Shown here in pieces: positions 9,353 to 19,058 of a stretch of 64,000 nt of DNA (position 1 is the first letter of the stretch; every line of letters begins with the position of its first letter). The notes beneath the pieces are model-generated. The model did no database searches. It was not told the origin of the DNA and saw only the letters and a list, made by a program, of their open reading frames with translations. The stretch is from Lachnospiraceae bacterium (lineage in GTDB: Bacteria > Bacillota > Clostridia > Lachnospirales > Lachnospiraceae), in NCBI GenBank assembly GCA_029007885.1, contig JAQXIR010000024.1:1-64000 (forward strand). The letters run 5' to 3'. Both the position numbers and the translations under genes were made by a program.

Positions 9353-10405
9353 ATGAAGTGGGAAGAGAATGTACGAAAAGTAATCCCGTATGTTCCGGGA
9401 GAACAGCCGAAAAAAGCTGATATTGTGAAATTGAATACGAATGAGTGCCCGTATCCGCCGTCACCGATGATTCAAAAAGCAATGGAAGCATTTCCTTATG
9501 AGAGTTTGAGAAGATATCCGGACCCACAGGCAACTCGACTTGTCACAGCACTGGCGGATAATTACGGACTGGAACCGGAAAATGTGTTTGTCGGTGTCGG
9601 TTCTGATGATGTGCTGGCCATGGCATTTTTGACATTTTTCAACTCGGGAAAGAAGATTCTGTTTCCGGACATTACGTATTCATTTTATGATGTATGGGCC
9701 GATCTTTTTAGAATCCCATACAAGTGTAAACCGCTGGATGAAGAATTCCGTATTCGCAAAGAAGACTATTTTGAAGAAAACGGCGGCGTGATTTTCCCGA
9801 ATCCGAATGCACCGACCGGTGTGGAAGAAAGCGTAGAGATGATAGAAGAAATCATCCGAAAAAATCAGGATGTTGTCGTCATTATTGATGAAGCATATAT
9901 AGACTTTGGCGGGAAAAGTGTACTTCCTCTCATTCATAAATATGAAAATCTCTTAGTCGTACGGACATTTTCCAAGTCCCGTGCACTTGCCGGTGTCCGT
10001 ATCGGATATGCATTTGGAAGTCAAAAATTAATTAAGTATTTGAATGATGCCAAATTTTCGTTTAATTCTTATACAATGAATAGTGCAACGATTGAAATGG
10101 GATGTGCCTGCCTGCAAGATAAGACCTACTTCCAAGAGACGGTAGAAAAGATTATTGCCACAAGAGAACGGGTAAAGCAGGAATTGAGCGAATTGGGATT
10201 CGTATTTCCGGATTCTAAAGCAAATTTTATTTTTGCGAAACACAAGACGGCGAAAGCAAAGAATATTTTTGAAGCGGCAAAACAGGAAGGAATTTATGTC
10301 CGTTATTTTAATAAGCCAAGAATTGATGATTATCTTAGAATTTCCATCGGTACCGATGAAGAAATGGACAGATTGCTGGCATTTTTAAAACGGTATCTGG
10401 GATAG
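9353..10405 (+). CDS. hisC: Histidinol-phosphate aminotransferase
   Basis: MKWEENVRKVIPYVPGEQPKKADIVKLNTNECPYPPSP...IDEAYIDF...VRTFSKSRALAGVRIGYA; start at 9353 favoured over 9320. Confidence 0.88.
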   Translation: MKWEENVRKVIPYVPGEQPKKADIVKLNTNECPYPPSPMIQKAMEAFPYESLRRYPDPQATRLVTALADNYGLEPENVFVGVGSDDVLAMAFLTFFNSGKKILFPDITYSFYDVWADLFRIPYKCKPLDEEFRIRKEDYFEENGGVIFPNPNAPTGVEESVEMIEEIIRKNQDVVVIIDEAYIDFGGKSVLPLIHKYENLLVVRTFSKSRALAGVRIGYAFGSQKLIKYLNDAKFSFNSYTMNSATIEMGCACLQDKTYFQETVEKIIATRERVKQELSELGFVFPDSKANFIFAKHKTAKAKNIFEAAKQEGIYVRYFNKPRIDDYLRISIGTDEEMDRLLAFLKRYLG

Positions 10406-10421
10406 AAAGAGGCGTGGAGTA

Positions 10422-11171
10422 ATGGAAGCATATACCGATTTTGCACAAGTATATGACACGTTTATGGATCAGACACCGTATCGGGAATGGTCTGACTATC
10501 TTTGCAAAATGTTGAAAAAGTATGGAATAGAAAATGGAATTGTACTGGATTTGGGATGCGGAACAGGGACGCTTACGGAATTTCTTGCCAAAGAAGGATA
10601 TGACATGATTGGTGTGGACAATTCCGAGGAGATGCTCCAAATTGCATTACAAAAGAAAGATATATCCGGTCATGAAATACTGTATCTTTTGCAGGATATG
10701 CGGGAATTTGAACTGTACGGAACAGTAAGGGCAGTTGTCAGTGTCTGTGATTCAATTAATTATTTGTTAGAGGATGAAGATGTCGTTACGACATTTTCTT
10801 TGGTAAATAACTATTTGGACCCGGGTGGTATTTTCGTTTTCGATTTTAATACCGTTTATAAATACCGGGAAATCATTGGCGATACGACAATTGCCGAGAA
10901 CCGGGACGACTGTAGTTTTATCTGGGATAATTTTTATCATGCAAAAGAGAATATTAATGAATATGATTTGACCATATTTGTTAAGGAGGGAACTCTTTAC
11001 CGTAAATTTGAGGAAACACATTATCAACGTGGATATACGATAGAAGAGATGACGGAATTTGTAGAAAAAGCCGGGCTTTTGGTCAAAGAAGTCCTCGATG
11101 CCACGACACATAAAGCGGCGACAAAAACAAGTGAACGTGTGTATATCATTGCACAGGAATGTCAAAAATGA
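10422..11171 (+). CDS. Class I SAM-dependent methyltransferase
   Basis: Motif I VLDLGCGTGTLTEFLAKEGYDMIGVDNSEEML. Confidence 0.88.
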   Translation: MEAYTDFAQVYDTFMDQTPYREWSDYLCKMLKKYGIENGIVLDLGCGTGTLTEFLAKEGYDMIGVDNSEEMLQIALQKKDISGHEILYLLQDMREFELYGTVRAVVSVCDSINYLLEDEDVVTTFSLVNNYLDPGGIFVFDFNTVYKYREIIGDTTIAENRDDCSFIWDNFYHAKENINEYDLTIFVKEGTLYRKFEETHYQRGYTIEEMTEFVEKAGLLVKEVLDATTHKAATKTSERVYIIAQECQK

Positions 11172-11192
11172 AAAGAAGATAAGGGTAGTAAA

Positions 11193-12080
11193 ATGATGAA
11201 AGATTATATAGTCAGAGCAACAGCAGCAAACGCACAAATCCGTGCATTTGCAGCAACGACAAAAGAGACTGTGGAAACGGCCAGAGCATCGCATGATTTA
11301 AGTCCGGTTGCATCAGCAGCATTGGGACGTCTTTTGACAGGCGGTGCAATGATGGGTTCTATGTTAAAAGGAGAAGAAGATCTTTTGACACTTCAGATTA
11401 TCGGAGACGGACCAATCGGACAAATCACGGTTACGGCGGATGCCAAAGGAAATGTAAAAGGTTATGTAAATCACCCGGAAGTGATGCTTCCACCGAATGC
11501 AGTCGGAAAATTGGATGTCGGAGGCGCAGTCGGCAATGGTATTCTGCGTGTCATAAAAGATATGGGCTTAAAGGAACCGTATTGCGGACAGACTGCTTTA
11601 CAGACGGGAGAGATTGCGGAAGACTTAACGTATTATTTTGCAACTTCCGAACAGGTACCGTCAGGAGTCGGACTCGGTGTACTGATGGATAAGGAATATG
11701 GAAGTGTCAGACAGGCGGGAGGATTTATCATCCAGTTGATGCCGTTTGCAGAAGAAACAATCATTGAAAAATTGGAAGAGAATCTGAAAGCACTGCCACC
11801 TGTTACTACCATGTTAGAAGAGGGAAAAACTCCGGAAGAGATTTTGCAGACCGTACTGGCAGGAATGGAGGTTTCCTTTACAGATAGGATTCCTGCCCGC
11901 TTTTTCTGCAATTGTGACAAAAAACGCGTGGAAAAAGCCATTATAAGTATCGGGAAAAATGATATTGGAGAAATGATTGCAGAAGGGAAACCGATTACGG
12001 TAAATTGTCATTTCTGCAATAAGAATTATACATTTTCAGTTGAAGAATTAAAGGAACTTTTGCAAAAGGCGTCACGCTAG
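11193..12080 (+). CDS. hslO: Redox-regulated chaperone Hsp33
   Basis: MMKDYIVRATAANAQIRAFAATTKETVETAR..., C-terminal CNCD...CHFC zinc motif. Confidence 0.95.
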   Translation: MMKDYIVRATAANAQIRAFAATTKETVETARASHDLSPVASAALGRLLTGGAMMGSMLKGEEDLLTLQIIGDGPIGQITVTADAKGNVKGYVNHPEVMLPPNAVGKLDVGGAVGNGILRVIKDMGLKEPYCGQTALQTGEIAEDLTYYFATSEQVPSGVGLGVLMDKEYGSVRQAGGFIIQLMPFAEETIIEKLEENLKALPPVTTMLEEGKTPEEILQTVLAGMEVSFTDRIPARFFCNCDKKRVEKAIISIGKNDIGEMIAEGKPITVNCHFCNKNYTFSVEELKELLQKASR

Positions 12081-12093
12081 GCGGAGGAATTGT

Positions 12094-13998
12094 ATGAAAG
12101 ACGGATTTATCAAGTGTGCAACTGCCGGAATAAAAATTAAGGTAGCAGATCCGGCATATAATGCCAAACAGGTAATTGATAAAATTGAAGAATGTGCAGC
12201 GGCGGGAGCAAAAATTGTGGTTTTCCCGGAACTTTGTTTAACGGGATACACCTGTAATGACCTTTTTTTACAGGAGCGCCTTTTAAAAGAGGCAAAAGAA
12301 AGTCTTATGCTTGCGGCAAAAGCAACAAAGGGTAAAAATGTGCTGGCATTTATCGGACTTCCGTATGAGTATGCGGGGAAATTGTATAACGTGGCAGCAG
12401 CGGTTATGGATGGAAAAGTACGTGCGCTAATTCCCAAGACACATCTGCCGAATTATGCGGAGTTCTATGAATTGAGATATTTTACACCGGGACATGCGGA
12501 ACCGATTGCTGTTTCACTTGAAGGAGAGACAGTTCCGTTTGGCACGCATATCCTGCTGGAAGATGAGAATTTAAAACTTCTGATTGGCTGTGAAATCTGC
12601 GAAGACCTCTGGGTGCCGTTAAATCCCGGCACGGAGCATGCACTTGCCGGTGCAAATATGATCGTAAATCTTTCTGCTTCCAATGAGACTATCGGAAAAG
12701 ATGTTTATCGCAGACAACTGATTGGCTCTACAAGTGCCCGCTTGGTCTGCGCTTATCTGTATGCGAGTGCAGGAGAAGGGGAATCGACACAGGATATTGT
12801 GTTTGGCGGTCATCATTTGATTGCGGAAAACGGTACGATTCTTGCAGAGGCAAAGAAATTTCAAAATGATACGATTTATGCAGATATCGATATCAGGAGA
12901 ATTTGTCATGAACGAAGAAGGATGAATTCTTTTCCGGGCAGTGTCCGGTCGAATTACTGGAAAATACCGATTGCATTTGAAGCAGAAGAGACGGTTTTGG
13001 CAAGAGAATTTGGAAAATTTCCGTTTGTGCCGGATGACAGGAAAAAGAGAGAAGAGAGATGTGAGGAAATTCTTGCGATTCAAGCAAACGGTTTAAAGAA
13101 ACGGTATGAACATACCGGATGTAAAAGTGCGGTAATCGGCGTATCGGGAGGGCTTGACTCGACGTTAGCACTTCTTGTTACGGTGAAAACGTTTGATTTG
13201 CTGAAAATGGACAGAAAAAATATTATGGCAGTTACGATGCCATGTTTCGGAACAACAGACAGAACCTACGAAAATGCATGTCGTCTTGCCAAGACACTCG
13301 GATGTACATTAAAGGAGATTGACATTAAGAAATCAGTTCTGCAGCATTTTGCGGATATCGGACATGATGAAACGATACATGATGTCACCTATGAAAACGG
13401 TCAGGCAAGAGAACGGACTCAGGTGCTGATGGATATTGCCAACCAGACAGGAGGTCTTGTAATCGGAACCGGGGATATGTCGGAATTGGCACTTGGTTGG
13501 GCAACTTATAACGGAGATCATATGTCGATGTATGGTGTGAATGTTTCGGTTCCAAAAACATTGGTAAAACATCTTGTACGCTATTATGCCGATACCTGTA
13601 AAGAAGAGGAATTACAGACAGTTCTTAAGGATGTCCTTGATACACCGGTAAGTCCTGAACTGCTCCCTCCGGTAGATGGTGTGATTTCTCAAAAAACGGA
13701 AGATCTGGTAGGCCCCTATGAATTGCACGATTTCTTTTTGTATTATATGCTGCGGTGTGGATTTGAACCGAAGAAAGTTTATCGGATTGCCAAACGTGCT
13801 TTTGCAGATGAGTATGAGCCGGAAGTGATTTTGAAATGGTTAAAGACCTTCTACAGACGATTCTTCACACAACAATTTAAGCGTTCCTGTCTTCCGGACG
13901 GACCAAAAGTAGGAAGTGTTGCAGTCTCTCCCCGAGGAGATTTACGTATGCCTTCCGATGCTTCCATGGAAGCATGGATGAACCAATTGAATGAATGA
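12094..13998 (+). CDS. nadE: NAD+ synthase, glutamine-dependent (nitrilase + NAD synthetase domains)
   Basis: N-terminal carbon-nitrogen hydrolase (FPELCLTGYTC, CEICEDLW) and SGGLDSTLAL P-loop motif. Confidence 0.95.
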   Translation: MKDGFIKCATAGIKIKVADPAYNAKQVIDKIEECAAAGAKIVVFPELCLTGYTCNDLFLQERLLKEAKESLMLAAKATKGKNVLAFIGLPYEYAGKLYNVAAAVMDGKVRALIPKTHLPNYAEFYELRYFTPGHAEPIAVSLEGETVPFGTHILLEDENLKLLIGCEICEDLWVPLNPGTEHALAGANMIVNLSASNETIGKDVYRRQLIGSTSARLVCAYLYASAGEGESTQDIVFGGHHLIAENGTILAEAKKFQNDTIYADIDIRRICHERRRMNSFPGSVRSNYWKIPIAFEAEETVLAREFGKFPFVPDDRKKREERCEEILAIQANGLKKRYEHTGCKSAVIGVSGGLDSTLALLVTVKTFDLLKMDRKNIMAVTMPCFGTTDRTYENACRLAKTLGCTLKEIDIKKSVLQHFADIGHDETIHDVTYENGQARERTQVLMDIANQTGGLVIGTGDMSELALGWATYNGDHMSMYGVNVSVPKTLVKHLVRYYADTCKEEELQTVLKDVLDTPVSPELLPPVDGVISQKTEDLVGPYELHDFFLYYMLRCGFEPKKVYRIAKRAFADEYEPEVILKWLKTFYRRFFTQQFKRSCLPDGPKVGSVAVSPRGDLRMPSDASMEAWMNQLNE

Positions 13999-14002
13999 TA
14001 CC

Positions 14003-14030
14003 AAAAAAGGGCAGATAACTGCCCTTTTTT
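14003..14030. terminator. Bidirectional intrinsic terminator
   Basis: AAAAAAGGGCAGATAACTGCCCTTTTTT between nadE and a convergent gene. Confidence 0.85.
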
Positions 14031-14488
14031 TATTCGGTTGCTGGCGTGTTCCCTAAAGGATTTTTCGCTTGTTCCAAGGAAGAAGTAATGGCATTTAGGA
14101 GTACCATGGAAGTATATTTATTGTCATCGGAATACGTAATACCGTCGAGAGATTGACTTTCGATAATTTGAGAAGAGAGTTCCTCTAATGCGGGCTCCAT
14201 TAACGGATACATAACACTGACCGTTTCATCCAAGTTATGTAGTTGTATGGAAGTGATGGAATCTGCATCTACGGTAACGGCAACGTCAATTTTACTATCA
14301 TTGAAAATAAGTGAAGTGGTATAAACACCGGGAATATATGCAGAAGCATCTTCTCTTTCAGGTGTCGCATTTTTGGGTTTCAAAATGATTACGAGAAGAA
14401 TGACAAGAAGAATGCCGAGAGCGATAAAAATTCCGGTATAAATCAATTCTTTCAGATGTAAGACAACAATTTTTGTTTTCGAACGCAT
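14030..14488 (-). CDS. Conserved single-TM hypothetical protein
   Basis: 152 aa, N-terminal TM (LIYTGIFIALGILLVILLVIILK); unopposed intergenic-scale ORF ending at the terminator. Confidence 0.6.
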   Translation of the reverse strand: MRSKTKIVVLHLKELIYTGIFIALGILLVILLVIILKPKNATPEREDASAYIPGVYTTSLIFNDSKIDVAVTVDADSITSIQLHNLDETVSVMYPLMEPALEELSSQIIESQSLDGITYSDDNKYTSMVLLNAITSSLEQAKNPLGNTPATE

Positions 14489-14677
14489 ATGGTATCCTGC
14501 TGATGAGATTTATACAGTTTACGTGACAAGAAGAAATTTTATGCGCTCATTTTGAAAAATACATTTTACGGATTGAAAAGAATCTCAAAATTTTGTACTA
14601 TAGGGAATAGAAAATTTGTCCCGCAAATACAAAAACCGGTGCCGGAAACGGCAAATAGAAGGTGGAAGGAGTCAGGA

Positions 14678-15982
14678 ATGAAGAGCTATACAAGAGAAGA
14701 TATTATTCGGCTTGCCGAAGAAGAAGATGTGGAATTTATCAGACTGCAGTTTACGGATTTGTTTGGTAATTTGAAGAATATCGCGATTACCTCCAGTCAG
14801 TTGGAAAAGGCATTACAGAACAGATGTATGTTTGACGGATCGGGAATTGAGGGATTTGTGAGAGTAGAAGAGTCCCAGATGTATTTGTATCCTGATTATA
14901 ATACATTTGAGATTTTTCCATGGAGACCGCAACAGGGAAAAGTTGCACGACTGTTCTGCGATGTTTATAAACCGGACGGGACACCGTTTGAAGGAGACCC
15001 CCGTTATGTATTAAAGCGCGCCATTAAAGAGGCGTCTGATATGGGATATACATTTGAAGTAGGACCGGAATGTGAATTTTTCCTTTTCAATACAGACGAA
15101 AACACATTGCCGACGACTATGACACACGAGCATGCGGGGTACTTTGATTGCGGACCGATGGATTTTGGCGAAAATGCAAGACGTGATATTGTTCTGACTC
15201 TGGAAGATATGGATTTTGTAATCGAATCTTCCCATCATGAAATTGCTCCGGCACAGCATGAAGTGGACTTTAAATATGACGAAGCGCTGGTAACGGCAGA
15301 TAATATTATGACGTTTAAACTGGCAGTTAAAACGATTGCTAAAAGACACGGACTGCATGCTACTTTTATGCCGAAACCCAAATTTGGTGTAAACGGTTCG
15401 GGTATGCATATTAACATGTCGCTCTCAAAGGATGGAAAAAACGTATTCAGCGATCCGTCGGATGAATTGGGACTTAGTAAAGAAGCATATTATTTTATGG
15501 GCGGCATTATGAAACACATTAAAGCAATTACCGCCATTACCAATCCGCTGATCAATTCTTATAAGCGTCTTGTACCGGGATTTGAGGCTCCGGTTAATGT
15601 TGGATGGAGTTCCATGAGTAAAAGCCCGTTATTCCGCATTCCTGTACAACAGGGTGAAAATGCAAGAATCGAGTTAAGAAGTCCGGATCCTTCGGCCAAT
15701 CCGTATCTGGCACTGGCTGTGTGCCTGATGGCAGGACTTAAGGGAATCCGGGAAAAGCAGGAACCGCCAAAGAGTATGGAATCCAGAAAACGAGTTACGG
15801 TTGAAATGCTTCCACAAACATTAAAGGAGGCAATTGCGGAACTGGAAAAAGATTCGTTTATCAAAGGTGTGCTGGGCGAGGAACTTTCCAAACGCTATAT
15901 TGAGATTAAAAAAGATGAATGGCAGCACTATACCAGCCAGATTACACCATGGGAGATAGACCAGTATCTCGATAAATATTGA
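14678..15982 (+). CDS. glnA: Glutamine synthetase type I
   Basis: MKSYTREDIIRLAEEEDVEFIRLQFTDLFGNLKNIAI...; HATFMPKPKFGVNGSGMHINMS; start at 14678 with RBS GGTGGAAGGAG, ORF track start 14552. Confidence 0.95.
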   Translation: MKSYTREDIIRLAEEEDVEFIRLQFTDLFGNLKNIAITSSQLEKALQNRCMFDGSGIEGFVRVEESQMYLYPDYNTFEIFPWRPQQGKVARLFCDVYKPDGTPFEGDPRYVLKRAIKEASDMGYTFEVGPECEFFLFNTDENTLPTTMTHEHAGYFDCGPMDFGENARRDIVLTLEDMDFVIESSHHEIAPAQHEVDFKYDEALVTADNIMTFKLAVKTIAKRHGLHATFMPKPKFGVNGSGMHINMSLSKDGKNVFSDPSDELGLSKEAYYFMGGIMKHIKAITAITNPLINSYKRLVPGFEAPVNVGWSSMSKSPLFRIPVQQGENARIELRSPDPSANPYLALAVCLMAGLKGIREKQEPPKSMESRKRVTVEMLPQTLKEAIAELEKDSFIKGVLGEELSKRYIEIKKDEWQHYTSQITPWEIDQYLDKY

Positions 15983-16025
15983 TACACGGTAGCCGGTACA
16001 AAAGATTAAGCGAGGAGGTGGTACA

Positions 16026-16574
16026 ATGACAAATATCATAGTGGTTTTTCCAAAGATTGATGATGCAAAGAATCTGAAAAATCTTTTGGTCAGAAACGGA
16101 TTTGATGTTGCTGCAGTATGTACCACCGGTTCTCAGGCTATTCATTATGCGGATGGTCTCGGCAGCGGGATTGTTCTTTCAGCCTATAAACTTCCGGATA
16201 TGCTCTATTCGGAAATTAAAGAGTGTGTTCCTCAGGGATTTGATATGCTTTTACTGGCATCCAGAAATCATCTGACAGAATATGTGCCGGGAGATGTTGT
16301 AACACTTCCGATGCCGTTTGCGGTTCGAGACCTTTTGAATACGGTTAACATGATGTCACAGGCGGTTGTGCGTAGGAAGAAAAAATTGCGTCAACAGCCG
16401 GCAGTCAGAAGCGAGGAAGAGAAAAAAATGATTCTCGATGCCAAGATACTGTTAATGGAACGAAACAATCTGACGGAGGAAGAGGCACATCGATATATTC
16501 AGAAGTGCAGCATGGACAGCGGAACAAACATGGTGGAAACCGCACAGATGGTCTTATCCATGATGCAGGAATAA
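16026..16574 (+). CDS. ANTAR-domain RNA-binding antiterminator with degenerate receiver (NitR/NasT-like)
   Basis: C-terminal EEKKMILDAKILLMERNNLTEEEAHRYIQKCSMDSGTNMVETAQMVL is ANTAR; receiver-like N-terminus. Confidence 0.85.
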   Translation: MTNIIVVFPKIDDAKNLKNLLVRNGFDVAAVCTTGSQAIHYADGLGSGIVLSAYKLPDMLYSEIKECVPQGFDMLLLASRNHLTEYVPGDVVTLPMPFAVRDLLNTVNMMSQAVVRRKKKLRQQPAVRSEEEKKMILDAKILLMERNNLTEEEAHRYIQKCSMDSGTNMVETAQMVLSMMQE

Positions 16575-16587
16575 AATAAAAAGGAGG

Positions 16588-17433
16588 ATGCTCATGAAGT
16601 TTACCAAGATGCACGGATGTGGGAACGACTATATTTACATCAATGGATTTACTGAGAAAATCCCGCCGGAAAAGAAACCGGAACTTGTAAAAAGAATCAG
16701 CGACAGGCATTTTGGAATTGGCGGAGACGGTGCCATTTTTATTAACCCGTCAGAAGATGCCGATTTTGAAATGGAAATGTTTAACGCGGACGGAACACGT
16801 GCGGAAATGTGCGGAAATGGTATCCGTTGTGTCGGGAAATATGTATACGACCATAAAATGACAGACAAGACAGAGATTAGTGTTGTCAGCGCCGGAAAAG
16901 TGAAATATCTGACAATGACAGTGGAAAACGGAGCAGTTTCCACAGTTAGGGTCAATATGGGACAGCCTGTTTTAGAACCGGAACAGATACCGGTTATTTC
17001 GAAGAAAGAAACGGTAGTCGATGAGCCGATTGTCGTGAATGGGAAAGAATTTAAGATGACATGTGTGTCGATGGGAAATCCGCATGCAGTTGTTTTTGTA
17101 GAGAATGTAAAACAGTTTCCGGTGGAAACCATCGGACCTTATTTTGAAAACCATGAGAACTTCCCAAACCGGACAAATACCGAGTTTGTTGAAATAGTTG
17201 ACAGAACCCACATGAAAATGAGAGTATATGAACGGGGAACCGGAGAAACACTTGCCTGTGGAACAGGATGCTGCGCGAGTGTTGTTGCGGCAACTCTAAA
17301 CGGACTGATTGATGGCAGCGCTAAAGTAGAAGTACTCGGCGGAGTCATTGAGGTAACATGGGACAGGGAAGAAAATCAAATTTATATGACAGGACCGGCA
17401 GAAACGGTCTTTGAAGGAGAAATCAATGTATAA
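16588..17433 (+). CDS. dapF: Diaminopimelate epimerase
   Basis: MKFTKMHGCGNDYIYI...GNGIRCVGKY...GTGETLACGTGCCAS. Confidence 0.95.
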   Translation: MLMKFTKMHGCGNDYIYINGFTEKIPPEKKPELVKRISDRHFGIGGDGAIFINPSEDADFEMEMFNADGTRAEMCGNGIRCVGKYVYDHKMTDKTEISVVSAGKVKYLTMTVENGAVSTVRVNMGQPVLEPEQIPVISKKETVVDEPIVVNGKEFKMTCVSMGNPHAVVFVENVKQFPVETIGPYFENHENFPNRTNTEFVEIVDRTHMKMRVYERGTGETLACGTGCCASVVAATLNGLIDGSAKVEVLGGVIEVTWDREENQIYMTGPAETVFEGEINV

Positions 17434-18640
17434 GATTAATGAAGACTATTTAAAGTTACAGGGAAGTTATTTATTTTCCACAATTGCGAAAAAAGTAAAT
17501 GCATTTGCACAGGAGAACCCGGATAAAAAAGTAATCCGTCTGGGAATCGGCGATGTAACGAAACCGCTTGCTCCGGCTATTATCAGCGCTCTTCACAATG
17601 CGGTGGATGAAATGGGAAATGCAGAAACGTTTCATGGTTATGCACCGGACCTTGGCTATGAGTTTTTAAGAAATGCCATTGCAAAAAATGATTATCAGGA
17701 CAGAGGATGCAAAATTGAACCGGATGAAATTTTTGTTTCAGACGGAGCAAAATCAGATTCCGGAAATATTCAGGAAATCTTTGCAAAAGATAATGTAGTG
17801 GCAATCTGTGACCCGGTATATCCGGTATATTTGGATACTAATGTCATGGCAGGAAGAACAGGAGCATTTGATGAGGCGGCACAAAACTATAAAGGCGTGA
17901 TTTATATGCCGTGTCGTGCAGAGAATGATTTTGTGCCGGAAATGCCGAAGGAGAATCCGGATATAATTTACCTTTGTTTCCCGAACAATCCGACAGGAGC
18001 GGCAATTACGAAAGAGCAGCTTCAGGTATGGGTTGATTATGCAAATAAGATTGGTGCAGTTATTATTTATGATGCTGCATATGAAGCATACATTACGGAA
18101 GAAAATGTTCCGCACAGTATCTATGAATGTGAAGGGGCAAGAACATGTGCCATTGAACTGCATTCTTTCTCAAAAAATGCCGGCTTTACGGGACTTCGAC
18201 TGGGATATACCGTTGTGCCGAAAGATTTAAAATGCAATGGTGTTATGCTGCATTCTCTTTGGGCCAGAAGACATGGAACGAAATATAACGGTGCTCCTTA
18301 CATCGTTCAAAAAGCAGGAGAAGCGGTTTATTCAGAAGAAGGCAAAAAGCAGTTAAAAGAACAGGTTGCATATTACCAGAAGAACGCAAGATATATTTTT
18401 GACCACTTAAAATCTTATGGCTATGAAGTATATGGTGGTGTCAATGCACCGTATATCTGGTTGAAAGCACCGAACAACATGACAAGCTGGGAGTTCTTTG
18501 ACTATCTTTTGGAAAAAGCAAACGTTGTCGGAACGCCGGGCTCAGGATTCGGCAAATGCGGAGAAACCTATTTCAGACTGACGGCATTCGGAAGTTATGA
18601 GAATACGGTAGAGGCAATGGAAAGAATTAAGACATTGTAA
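17426..18640 (+). CDS. dapL: LL-diaminopimelate aminotransferase
   Basis: MYKINEDYLKLQGSYLFSTIAKKV...NPDKKVIRLGIGDVTKPL...SDGAKSDSGNIQEIF; ATG overlaps dapF stop. Confidence 0.93.
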   Translation: MYKINEDYLKLQGSYLFSTIAKKVNAFAQENPDKKVIRLGIGDVTKPLAPAIISALHNAVDEMGNAETFHGYAPDLGYEFLRNAIAKNDYQDRGCKIEPDEIFVSDGAKSDSGNIQEIFAKDNVVAICDPVYPVYLDTNVMAGRTGAFDEAAQNYKGVIYMPCRAENDFVPEMPKENPDIIYLCFPNNPTGAAITKEQLQVWVDYANKIGAVIIYDAAYEAYITEENVPHSIYECEGARTCAIELHSFSKNAGFTGLRLGYTVVPKDLKCNGVMLHSLWARRHGTKYNGAPYIVQKAGEAVYSEEGKKQLKEQVAYYQKNARYIFDHLKSYGYEVYGGVNAPYIWLKAPNNMTSWEFFDYLLEKANVVGTPGSGFGKCGETYFRLTAFGSYENTVEAMERIKTL

Positions 18641-18648
18641 AAAAAGTA

Positions 18649-18677
18649 TTGCAATCAAAAAAACGTTGTGATAGTAT
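18649..18677 (+). promoter_or_regulatory. Promoter of the aspS-gatCAB operon (TTGCAA-17-TAGTAT)
   Basis: Consensus-like -35/-10 just upstream of the T-box leader. Confidence 0.55.
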
Positions 18678-18683
18678 GCTGAT

Positions 18684-19000
18684 ATAGCAAATTGAAAACT
18701 TAGGATGCAAAGGCGTATCCACGAAATGCGAAGAAAGAGACTCTTGCCAGGGAACATGACAGGAACATGATGCCACCGACTGAGAGCATTATCCATGGAA
18801 AGCGGTAAAGGGAACACTCCGGAGCAGATTATTCGAACTTAAACAAAGTGTAGGGTAATACGTTAACATACGTTACATGTTGTACGAAAGAATCGTACGT
18901 GAGAAAAAATGCCTTAGAAGACGTTTTAATGCGGGTGGTACCGCGGATAGACTTAATTATTCGCCCCGGAATACAGGAAACTGTATTCCGGGGTTTTTTG
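18684..19000 (+). ncRNA. T-box riboswitch leader
   Basis: T-box core GGGTGGTACCGCGG at 18933-18946 and terminator CCCCGGAATACAGGAAACTGTATTCCGGGGTTTTTT at 18964-18999, upstream of an aminoacyl-tRNA synthetase; 5' end estimated from promoter. Confidence 0.93.
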
Positions 19001-19058
19001 TTTTCAATTTTATAGGGAAAAGGGAACAGACAACGGCAGAAGAAGAGAGGAGACCATT

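Noticed and set aside
10767-11294. 175-aa minus ORF across methyltransferase/hslO junction
   Set aside because: Antisense to two confidently identified genes; Cys/Phe-rich, no domain.
14489-14677. Possible ANTAR tandem-hairpin leader upstream of glnA
   Set aside because: Only a short GCCG-GAAA-CGGC hairpin is visible (near 14645); no T-tract terminator and no A1/G4 hexaloop pair recognised by eye.
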